NCBI GenBank assembly: GCA_023974075.1
Contig: CM043800.1
Span: forward strand, 12,794,894 to 12,858,893
Direction of reading: 5' to 3'
Origin: Chaenocephalus aceratus
Lineage: Eukaryota > Chordata > Actinopteri > Perciformes > Channichthyidae
DNA length: 64,000 bases
Under the pieces are notes generated by a model that did not search any database, was not told the origin of the DNA, and saw only the letters and a program-made list of their open reading frames with translations. Each line of letters begins with the position of its first letter. Positions within the stretch are counted from its first letter, which is position 1. The position numbers and the translations under genes are program-made. Below are positions 16,801-28,800 of the stretch, piece by piece.

Positions 16801-19800
16801 ACGGATTATTGACGGGTCCGTGAAGCCACCGCCACACACATGCGCAGTGCCGGTCAGGGCTTTAAGGGCACCACCGGCACGCGCAGGCGCAGTGCCGACT
16901 GGAGCCGTGAGGGCACCACCGGCACACACATGCGCAGTACCAGCTGGAGCTGAAAAGGCACCTCCGTCACGCACATGCGCAGTGCCGGCCGGAGCCATAA
17001 GAGTGACATCTCAGCTGGCTCTAAGGAGCATACAGCAGGAGATACTCACGATGTCTGCCTGGGCTTCTCAAAACAGTTATAATTTATCTGTTTTCACAAA
17101 CCCAGAGAGAGTCAACCCACATTCTGGAGAGAAAGGTTCTCTCTCTCCCAGAAAGAAGGGTTTTATCTATAAAGCCCACCGAGCGGAGTCAGATTACGGA
17201 GGAGAATGTCCTCGTAAAGCACCCGCTCAACATGGGCCTCATAATAAAACTAAACCCCGAACGCCACGGCTTACGGAGAGTTTTGGTGATTATGAAATGC
17301 GTAGTGGCACTACACCCGACTTTTCCAGTGCGGGACGCGCCTACGGGTGCAGTCCTTTCACGGAAGGTGGTCACCACGGACGCATGTCAGACAGGCTGAT
17401 AGGGGACTTACGAAGGTCGCCCAGTGAGAGGTCTCTAGAACAGAGACTTCCAGCGGGCACGCGTAAATTACCCGGAGCTTTTAGCGGTGTTCCCCACCCA
17501 AAAATGCTTCCTGCCTTCTCTCAGAGGACTTCATGTCCCCGTGAGGATAGACAACACGATATCGTGGATGAACCGCTAGGGAAGTTTACGTTGTCTCCAG
17601 TCACCACTGGCACACAAACTGATCCCTTAGAGCGGCAGACGTCTCCTCTCTCTGAGAACGACACGAGTACCGGGTGTTATGCACCTAGGGACAGAATTAC
17701 TGTCAAAAGGTACACCACTCTATGCAGACTGGACTCCTCATCCAAGGATCGAGAGTCCGCTGTGGATGCGTTACGGCGGAGCCGCGTTAAATCTGTTCGC
17801 AAGGGGAGAAAATGCTCAATGACAGCTGTTCTCTTTAATGCACGATTTAAACGCACCGTTAGGCGGGGACGCACTCGTACACGATTGACCTCCGGGTCCT
17901 CTGTACACGTTCCCACCCCTGGTTCTGTTCCCCTTAACTCCGGCCAGAGTGAAAGAGCAACGCCACACACGTACTCTGATGTTTCCACCCTAGCCCGCAA
18001 TATACGGGCTGGCGGGGATATATCAGCTGTTGTGCGGGCAGCCGTGGCAGCCCCCACCACGCAGGTACAGATTGTCTCAGGCGGGGAGGGCGATCCTTCA
18101 CCCACGCCCAGAGCGCGGGGCACTATGGGCCTGACCCGTGAGTGGTACAATCTGAATACAGTGGGACTCCCTCAGAAGGTGATAAACACTATTCAGAGTG
18201 CGAGAGCTTCCTCCACCAGGTCTCTTTACGACTGTAAGTGGAGGGTGTTTGAGGAGTGGTGCCTTCAAGAAGGACACATCTCTTTTCAATGTCCTGTCGG
18301 GGTGATTTTATCATTCCTACAGGACTTGATCGATAAACACAGAGCTTTTTCCACGATCAAGGTGTACCTGGCTGCTATTGCTGCATGCCATGTGGGCTTT
18401 GAGGGTTAGACGGCTAGCCAACATCCTTTGGTTTGCCGTTTTATGAAGGGAGCGCGCAGGCTCCTCCCTGTCTCCAGGTCGCTGGTGCCCTTATGGGACC
18501 TGGCAGTGGTTTTAAATGGGCTCAAGATGACCCCATTTGAACCCCTGGAAGGAGCTGACATGAAACATCTGTCACTCAAGACAGTGCTGTTACTGGCCCT
18601 GGCATCCGCTAAACGGGTCAGTGATATCCATGCACTGTCTGTACATCCCTCATGCACTCAGTTCGCCCCAGGGCAAACGAGAGTGTTGTTGAAACCCAAC
18701 CCTGCCTTTACACCAAAGGTGGTTGGTTCGTGTACCCCAATTGACATTGAGGCATTTCCTCCGCAGCTGGTTTCCTCCGGGGAGCAGCAGCAGGATCTAT
18801 TGTGTCCAGTCCGGGCTTTGCACACATATATGGACAGATCAAAAGAGCTTCGTCTTAATGACCAACTCTTCGTGTCCTGGGCTAAACCTTACAAGGGTAA
18901 GCCTGTTACTAAGCAACGACTATCCCACTGGATCGTGGAGGCGATTGCTCTGGCCTATACGAGTCAGAATCTGCAAGCACCTTTGGGTCTGCGGGCTCAC
19001 TCGACTCGGGGCCTGGCTACATCCTGGGCTTTGTTCAAGGGTGTTTCCATCCAGGATATCTGTGCGGCGGCAAGCTGGTCTTCGCCACTCACTTTTGTCC
19101 GCTTTTACAGACTGGACGTCTCCGCTCCAAGCGTGGCCCAAGCAGTGCTGGGCACCTTGTTGAGTCGGGACTCCTCCTGTTAAATTCTGGTTGATCGGTG
19201 ATCTTCGAGATAAGCTCGTCTGGCAATACGGGAGCTACAATATCCCATAGTGAGACATCGAACGGAGTGTTATGAATGAGAACTATAGGTTACTTACGTA
19301 ACCCCAGTCCTCAGAGTAACATGAAGTGAGATGTCTCACCAGACGGCCCTCCTTGCTATGGTGAAGCGAGAAGAGGTGCTTATTTTGAATGACGCATGCG
19401 TCGTGGCGCAGGCTACTTATAGGGGGTGATTTCCCCTGACGTTGACGTCAAGAATCACCGGCCAATCAGGATTGGCGTAATGAGATTGATGCTTCTGTTT
19501 GCTCCGCGATGAGGCGCATCCCATAGTGAGACATCTCACTTCATGTTACTCTGAGAATTGGGGTTACGTAAGTAACCTATAGTTTCTCTTGCAACTGGGT
19601 CGGCTAACTATTGGCCAATTGTTTTAGACCTGCTATAGCACACAAACATTAACATCTGTTTTTTTCTCCTCTTTAAGCTATAATATTTATTGGGACATTT
19701 ATATTATAATATACTATATGTTCAAGCAATGTTTTTTACTAATCATTTATTAGCCGAAATATCTCTCTTTTGTAAAATGTATGGAAATGTCATTCCTTAA

Positions 19801-22800
19801 TTCTCTTCATATTAAAAAAACACATACATATTTTTCCTGATATTGTTGTGTATGTTCGATTGCTGTTTTTATACAGACAGTGGTTTATATATTAAATGTC
19901 ATTAATGCTTTGCTAACATACGGTATATACTTCATAGCTGGAACAGGCAGTGGTGAAGGAGATGGCTTGGTTAAGAGACACAGCACTGGGTCTTGAAAAG
20001 CTGAAAAGTATTCATCTGGAGCCACAGCTCATAGCAGAACAACTCTATGAGCAAAAGGTCGGTATTTTTCCACGAATAGAAAACATAACGTTCATGTAAG
20101 GTGTAAAGAAGTTTTAGAAATTAGTTTACACAATGTTTTGTAATAGAATTTAATTTCATGATTATCTCCTGAATAGATTTTAGCAGTGGAGATTCTGCAA
20201 CACAGGTTCAACATTGAGAAGATGGTGAAGATTGCTGAAATCTTGCTGACATACAGTGATGAAGGAGAAATATGCGATTTGCAGGTATTTAATTACACTT
20301 CCAATGCATGCGACCAACATTAATAATGTGAACTAATGTACGTTTAAAGTCCAAAAATGTTGAAAATATTCATTTTTTCTTTCACCTCTCTCTGCAGACC
20401 CCACTAGATGCCTTACAGGAACAATGCAACACCACCTCAGCCACCAATTCCCATGTGGTGCTGCAACTTGAGCACGCTCAGTCGCTTCTTCTCCAGTTCT
20501 CAGAGGGCCTCGCTGAGGTTTCGCCCTGGCTTGAGGAAACTAAAACCCTGATTGGCCAGCTCTCCCTAAGCACAATTAGCTACGAGGCATTTCGGGAACA
20601 ACAGGACCTTTTACAGGTAGAAGAAACCTGCCTCTCCACAATAGAATGCCAGCTTTTCCCTATCAACTTTTGAACCAGTTCAACAAAGAAGTCCTTTTTA
20701 TACTTCACAGTCGGCCACCATTTCCCTCTAGCTGAATGAGCTGTTCTGTTCTAGTACAGGTCCTTTGTCTAATCTACTTCCTGGCATGGTTACTTTTCCA
20801 TGTGTACTACACTATAATGACATTTCAGTTTTGTCAAGTATGCCATGTAAATTGAGACCACAGGATTTGTTTTTTCAAACTTCCTCTACTAATTGTAGGG
20901 ATTAAACTCAAATCAGGTACTTTCTGAAGGATGTCTGCTTTATACATTGTTATATAATCTTTATTTTGTTCTCTTTTCTACAAAGGGGCTGAGGGAGTCT
21001 ATAGCTGAACACAGACCCTTGATAGCACGATTATGCTCTCTGGCGAAACGCTTGTCGGAGCTAAACCCCGTTCAGGGGGAAGAGTTCTGTCGAAGGGCTA
21101 CGGAGGCAGAAGAGCAGCATAGAGCCATCAGAGACCGGGTCAAAGAGACTGCTAATGTTCTCGAGGAGTCCTTACCTCGATTCACACAGGTAAGAATATC
21201 AGCAGTGGACATTTCTATAAATGCAAAGTATAACAACATTTGTCTACAACTTTTATTTCCATGACCAACTATGACAAAATCACAAGCATTATCACTGCAA
21301 AAAGAGACTGAATGTAGCTTAAGAAATAAAAACTTCAAATGAAATACATTGTTTTCCCGATGCAGCTGTTCTGTCACCTGTGTTGCTCGTGTGAAATCTA
21401 AACTGCAGCACACAATAAGAGCAGTCGTAGTTATTTAATTGCTTAATATAAATGTATAAATATTGTATCAGCTGTACCGCACAACTTAGAATGAAAACAG
21501 GAGATATTAGGACAATATTAATCAGATGGCCTGACATTTTTAATACAATTTCATGACAAAAGGACTAATATGACAGGATTTCATTGACTTACTACTGAAA
21601 TAGTTACTGTTTTATTTGACTAACATTATACCAAATTGTCCAGACCTTTAGTAAATTAAAACAGAATGTTAAAGAAAAACAACTAACAAGACATTTGACA
21701 CAGGAATAAGAATATATATAATATTTCGTCACAAAATTAACACTTAATGCTTGGATGATGAAGCAAATGCTAATGTTAACACTAGTAATACACAACAAAA
21801 ACTAAACATCATGTATTTGTGTGTATCTATAGCTGAATGAGAGGATGAACCTCATCAGAGAGAGTCTTGAGCGCCTGCACAGTCGCATAGAGACGGTCAC
21901 CTCTCTTCAGGGCCTCACCCCCAGGATCCAGGAGCAGCTGCAGGACAACAAGCACAGCCTGGCCGAGCTGTCCAAGCTGCAGCTGGGCCTGGGCAGCGTC
22001 AGGACACAGGCCGACGAACTGCTGGCTAACACTCAGGCAGCTGGGGATGGATCTGTGGGCACAGGTAATGATCTCCTAAGAATCGATATTGTTTGTAAAC
22101 AGATTGTATGGAAGCCAAAGACGGCAATTGTGAAAATAATGATATTGGCGATCTTTTTTCAAAGTCTGATTGAAATTGTTTCTCTTCTGTGTTTATTATT
22201 TAAACTCAGGTTAAATAAAAGGTTTTGCCAGGCCATTTTCTTTTTTTTACCAAACGGGAAAATAAAGTTTTACCAGAATACTTTTTTCCTTTACTATTAA
22301 AATCTGTAATATGAAATGTATTTATTGTTGTAATACTGATTTTAGCCACACGAGGCGGAAGAGCACCACTACCCCATTATACAAAGTATTACTACTCGTG
22401 TTTTCTTCTAGGTAAGTTTAGAATTTCTCAATTCATTTTTAACAAACTTTTGGTGTGAGCATGTAACATTAATGCCACGTCTTTTATTTGAATCTTAAAT
22501 AAATATACCTTGTGTTTGGAGTGCATGGAGAATTTCAAACTTAAATGATAGAAAACATGAATGTTTTTGGTCCTATAGTACATGGGGTATTGGTGTATTT
22601 GAGCTTCTTGTGGTACAAAATGAGTATTACAACATCAAACAAGATACATTTTCTTGACAGAAAAAACAACAACTCACCTGGCAAGAAAAACATGTTTTTA
22701 ATGGACAAATAATAATCAAGGAACTTGAAATGATCGTCTTCTTTAAGTCATCAGCACGGGAGAAAGAACAATTTCGATCAGATTTTACACAAAAAATGTA

Positions 22801-25800
22801 TCAAAACAATGTATCACCATAATTTATTTGATCGTACTCAGGGTTTCCTCATGTGATACTGTCCTGGTACACAATGGATTAAAAGTAGCATTGGTTATGC
22901 AAGAAAAAGGCAGATTCTCAAGAAAATTCCTGTTATATCCTTGTGATTTTAGCAATCCAGGAGCGCGTGTCCAGCCTCTCCCAGCTTTGGGATGACACAC
23001 ATACTCAGGCCCAGGAGAGAGAAAGCTGGCTGCTCAAACTCTTGGATCTCGCCATGAAGTTCTGGAGCGACACCAGCGATGTCACGGCAGCGCTTAATGA
23101 CGCTCAGCAGGCAGTTTTAGATCTTAATGCCAGTCGGAGCGAATCAGAAACAATCCGACAGAGCCTTGAAACCATGCAGGTTTGTCCGTTAACTCTAACG
23201 TTAACAGATATAAGAAACAAACATATTATTTTATAAAATATTCATATTTTCAATTTTTTCAACTTCTAGACTCTCAGAGAGGACATTGACAGTTTACAGG
23301 GAGATCTGGACACCCTTGGTGTTTTGGGAATGGACCTGATGTCAGCATGTGGAGATACTGACAAGCCAGATGTCACAAAGAGCCTAGATGAAGTAAGATA
23401 TAGGCTACATTTAAATACAGATCATTTCAAACTCATGATGCTTTGTTGACTGACTTAAAACCTTGTTTATTTGGTTTCTTCTAGCTTTATTGCATTTGGA
23501 ACAACTTGAGCAAACTATGGAACGAATGTCACAAAAAGCTGGAGGAGTCTTTGCAGATGGCACTGCATTATCAAGACACCATGCAGGTGAGTGAATATAC
23601 AACATATCTATATTGTATAAGCCTACCCATATACTAAACAAATGTCATGGTCTGATCATGTTGGCCACCCATGCCCAACAGAAGCAGTGTGTTGGCATCC
23701 TGCCAAAGACCAAGCTAGTCTTTTATTCTGACAATAGACTCTTACCCCCTGTAGCTTTACTTTGAGTAACTGACCAATGATGTGGTCCTCTGTCAAGGGA
23801 AATGATATTAATGGTGTAAGACAATGCAAACAAGATCTATTTAAAATGCATCCAACTTTATATTGCTATAAACAAATGTTGCTGTTGTTCGATTGTGAAA
23901 TCACACAATTCAGCAAAAATGCAGTTATAAGGGAACAAATGTAGCTTTTAGCTACTACTCTCCAAGACTTTGGTTCACCCTGCCCAGCTACATTTAATAT
24001 ACAAACCCTACTCATTCAGACAAGATGTAAGTTATGTTGGTACATATGTATCTTCTTTTTTGTTTCGTTGAGGACTGAGAGGTTTACGGTATAACATTTG
24101 TTGTAATTAAAAGCCTGCTGTTTTTGTCCTGCTTAAAGGGTCTTTTTGAGTGGTTGAAGTCGGCTGAGCTGAGGTCTACAGAAGAGTTCATGGTTGGAAA
24201 TGACCTGGAATCAGCCAAAGAGCAGCTACGTGACCTCAAGGTGAGTTCAAGTGCTGTAGTACACCCCTAAACCTTTCAAGGTTGTTCTTACTAGGTTTCA
24301 TATACATAAATATTGCTTCTGGCTATGTAGGTTATTATTTATGATAACAGAAAACACATTAGTTATGGCAATGTCTAATTTCTAAAAAATGTTTCTCGGT
24401 CTTCTTTTTCCTCAGGAATTCAAGCGAGAACTTTACCAGAAGAAAATCGAGATAGAAAGCCTGAACCATCGCTTTGTGTGCCGCCTGTCTCCAGGCTCGG
24501 AGCGTCCGGGCTCTGTCTCGCCGCTGTGTGACTTCAGACAGCGCTGGGACAGCCTGGAGTCAGAGACCGTCAGCAGACAGGTGAGAACATGGAAGCATAT
24601 ATCATGTAATATTGATAATAATGTCACTGGAAGTCACTTATAGCACAGTGTCACCTGCATTTACCCTGAAAAGTAAATACAAGTAAAGAAAGTTATTAAC
24701 TTTTCTTATTTTCTTGCTTTCATCTGTGTAAAAAATAGCATCAGCTGGAGTGTGCGCTGCTGGGTCTGGGTCAGTTCCAAAACACTCTGGATGAGCTGCA
24801 CACATGGCTGTCCCGCACTGCTGAGCAACTGCAGGGCAACCGACCAATCAGCATCGACCTTCAGGCCTGTGAAATAGAGCTGGCTAAACACAAGGTTGGT
24901 GGCTTAAATACTATATTTAATACTAAGTGTAATGGAGCTCTTTCTGACTCTTAAGGTCTCAGAGAGCAGTGAATCCTACAACTCTTAACTCTTGATGCAG
25001 TTTAATCTTGTGGGGTGGCTAATAAAAAATAAAAAACATTCCCATGCCATGGAAATACAATATATTGTCACTTTAATTTAATTGTATATCTCAATAGAAA
25101 TCAGTCCTGATGATAACCTCCAAATATGTATACATTTTAAGAATTGCAACACTGTAAATGCCAGTAGTTTTTTTTACAAAATGTCAATGATTAGCTACAA
25201 CATTGTTATTGATAAATTGCATCAAACACATTTTGTAATACAGCACAAATGACCGTACTGGAACAAGGAAATGGGCATGTATATGATCCATAGAGCAAAC
25301 ATGAAAAAAGACGTGACAAAACGTCCAACATTTGAAAACTAAAAACCCACCCTCCTGAAATGTATGCTATATTCCTATAGTCTCCTGAAAGTGGTTGACA
25401 TGGTGTCTACCAGTGTCTGTACCTTATGCATTATTATTATTATTACCAACAATACACACTGCTAGTACCCTCTCACAAACATGCCTTTTCTAAACAGCCA
25501 ATCACTTCCAAGCAATCATTTTCAATCTTATTCTTTTATCCTTTCTCCTACAGGTCTTGCATAATGATGTCATGTCCCATGTTCGCACAGTGGAGTCCCT
25601 GAACCAGGCTGGCAGGGGGCTGCTGGAGGTCGGGTCAGGGGACAGCCCACATGGTCTTCAGTCTCGGCTGGAGCAACTCAACGAGAGCTGGGAGTTTGTC
25701 CGCTGTGAGACTGAGCGCAGGCAGCTGGAGTTAGAGAACAGACTGAGTCAGGTGACGAGAAACACACATCTGTTATTTGTTACACATTCTAACAATAGTC

Positions 25801-28800
25801 ACACAAAAGTATAGACAAATAGGAACAGTACGTATACAGTAAACTCTTACGTTATCTTATAATATGTCTCAGCTGCGCTGCATTTACGGTTTCATTCAAT
25901 TCACTCAGTTTATCATGGCGCCCCCTTGTGGTGATAGTAGGTAACATCTACATTAGAGTCCGAATTTAAACTGGTGGTCATAAAGAAAGGTAGTTAAAAA
26001 AAATGGTGTTATATTTGTTTTCCTTTTTTCTCTTCTTCTGTAAACATTGCTATTACTTTTTATTGTTTTGATATTTGTTTAATCACTATTAGCACTTTGG
26101 GCTGATACAAATACAGCAATCATATTATTATTCTTATATCAGGCTTTACCTGATATGTGCATTCATCTTTTTATGTTTGCAGGTACAAGATGTTACAATG
26201 GAGATTCAAGATCTCCTGCAGTGGCTGGAGAACACAGACCTGAGACTGTCCTCCTATAAAACCATGTGGGGTATGCCGGACTCTGCCAGTGAAAGGCTCA
26301 GTGCACACATGGTAAAAAGGACCAGACTATAAACTCTAAAAGAGATACGAGAAAAATCAGTTTCCCTGGAAAATAAATAATAAAACCGATTGTCCTTCTT
26401 CTCGCCCTCAACAGGAGCTGTGCAATGAGATGGATTCAAAGCTCCACGCCTACACTGACTGTGAAGAACGCCATCCACAGGATGCTGGAGAGCAGCAGCG
26501 TGATGCGGGGATCGAGCACCGAACACAGCTTATCTATTCTGGAACAGAAGTGGGCATCTGTTTACAGCAAGGTCCACGAGCGAAAGGTAAGTCAACTCTT
26601 CCTCTTGTGGATGTATCACTTATTGTGTGCATTATTACATCTGATAGCGTCATTATGTTCCCACAGGCAAGGCTTACAGAAGGATTGGGTCTGGCCAAGG
26701 ACTTCCACAGTAACATCCAGGAACTTCTCACCAAGATGAGCAAGTGTGAAGAGTCCATCGGGCTTCTTCCTGCTCCCAGCTTTGTTCTGGATAAAGTGTG
26801 TACTCAACTTCAGGAGCACAAAGTAAGTCCTACTTCAATTATTCTATTTCTGATACAGATCCAGAGTTACAGATAGTTTCTGTATTCATTTTTTGGTTTT
26901 TATTTGCACAGACCCTGCTGAACGAGGTGAACGGTTACGGTGAGAAGAAGACCACAGTGGAGAACACGGCCCGCAGGCTACTAGAACTGAGCAGGAAGGA
27001 GGACTGTGACGTCATTCATAACCTAATCATGACCGTCCAGGATCGATACAAAAAGCTACAGCAACGCGCTTCAGAACGAGGCAAAACACTGGAGGAGGTC
27101 AAAAAGAATGCCAAACAGGTATAACACCATATAAACTTCACTTAAGACGGATGACCTCAAACTAGGAACGAGGAACTCTTGTTTAGTATCTGTCTTTGTT
27201 TTTCATATTTTAGTTTAATGAATCATGGCGCCTGCTAGTGGACTGGATGACGGAGGTGGAGCAGATTTTGGACACGCATAGAGAGATCGCTGTGTCCCAC
27301 GAAGAGATTAAACAACAACTGACAGAACAGAAGGTGCAGTAAACCAAACAATGAATTGAACTTGGTTTTACGTCTTTATGATCACTGGACAGATCTCTTA
27401 TTCTTTATAATCAGGAGTTCCAGAAACTGCTGAGGTCCAAGAGGCCCATGTACGAGGCGACGATGAGGAATGGACGCAGCCTTCACGAGAGAGCTCGGAC
27501 TGGCTATGATAGACAGCATGTGGAGAATCTACTGGCTGAACTAAAAGACACCTGGGACACCATCAGTGGCAAGACTATGGAGAGGTATGGAACATTAGCT
27601 GTATACCAACTGATCGGAACCCATTCAAAGTTGATACGGTTTTATTATTAAGCATATTTCTTTGGCTATAGGTGAAATAAATGTATATTCTCTAAGATTG
27701 AGATAAGGTCAATCCAACCTGTCAAATTAGCACAAGGGGTTTCTTGACAAAGTAACACATTTTTCAGTGGTTTCATTTTGTAAATATACACATTTATGAC
27801 TGGTTTCTCGTAAATGAATAATTTATTTTGTAAATCTTAGATTTTTTCTTGGAGTTATTATTATATATTTGTTTACATAATACATATTTTCTTTGTTTAT
27901 TTATCAAAAAAAGTATGCGTATTTATGATATTTTTTTCTAGTACATGTATCATTTTATTCTTGTTAATTTATATAATTTCTTCACTTAAACATATAATTT
28001 CATTTCTCATCACCACTTTATCTCAGTGAATATCCACATTTGTTTTAGTCGTTACTTAATGAGTTAATCAGGAAATATTGAGTTTTTTCATGGAATATAA
28101 CCCCCTTGTTAATTTGCTTTTGCAGACAACACAAGCTGGAGGAAGCTCTGCTGTTCTCAGGGAGATTCACTGACGCTCTCCAGGCTCTGAATGACTGGCT
28201 GTACAGAGCGGAGCCTCAACTGGCTGAGGATGTTCCTGTTGGGGGAGACAAAGACATGGTCCACAACCTGATCGACAAACACAAGGTAAAACACCCACAG
28301 TAGCATGTAAATGAATTGTGGGCCTTAATAGTTAAACACATTGGCAAACATAGTACAGTGTACAGATACTGCATAATATGTCATTATTATCTTTGTTCAA
28401 TTAGATTCCAGTGATGGCTGCTTAGGACATTGGTATACAGTAACTGCTATAAAAAGAAAATAAGCTCATAATCACAATGAAGGCTTTGGTGATTGTGATA
28501 TTTGTTTACAGTGATTTTCCTAATTTGTTTTGATATTAGGATGCTATATGTCTGTCTTTGCATGGCACATTTTGCGCCAGCTTCTTCACAATTGCAGTTT
28601 CTTAGCAAAGTGTCCTTTCTCGTAGGCCTTCCAAAAAGAATTAGGCAAGCGAGCCGGGTGCATCCGGACCCTGAAGCGCTCTGTGAGGGATCTCACCCGG
28701 AGCAGCACGGCCGACGCTCACTGGCTGCAGCAGCAGATGGACGAGCTGGAGGGCCGCTGGGAGGCCGTGTGCAAACTGTCCGTCAGCAAGCAGGACCGAC

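Larger units (their letters stand above)
14132..19584 (+). mobile_element. DIRS-like tyrosine-recombinase retroelement, copy 2, full length (5453 bp)
   Basis: It lies in sense orientation in a spectraplakin intron. Inverted terminal repeats (14132-14323 and 19362-19584) share a core but have different outer tips. An internal complementary region at 19243-19339 reproduces the complements of both tips joined head to tail, with one shared trinucleotide (AAC, the complement of GTT). GTT is present at both outer ends (14132-14134 and 19582-19584). This geometry is diagnostic of DIRS elements, which integrate a circular intermediate by tyrosine recombinase and leave no target duplication. Inside are a gag-like region, a repeat-rich ORF and a recombinase region. 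No reverse transcriptase or RNase H motif is visible, so this copy is probably non-autonomous. Confidence 0.9.

Noticed and set aside
16492..16998. Minus-strand Ala/Gly-rich frame inside the DIRS element
   Set aside because: Mirror of the 45-bp repeat array.
18119..19183. Crypton transposon as the source of the recombinase
   Set aside because: The inverted terminal repeats with an ICR and a gag-like ORF fit DIRS; Cryptons lack them.
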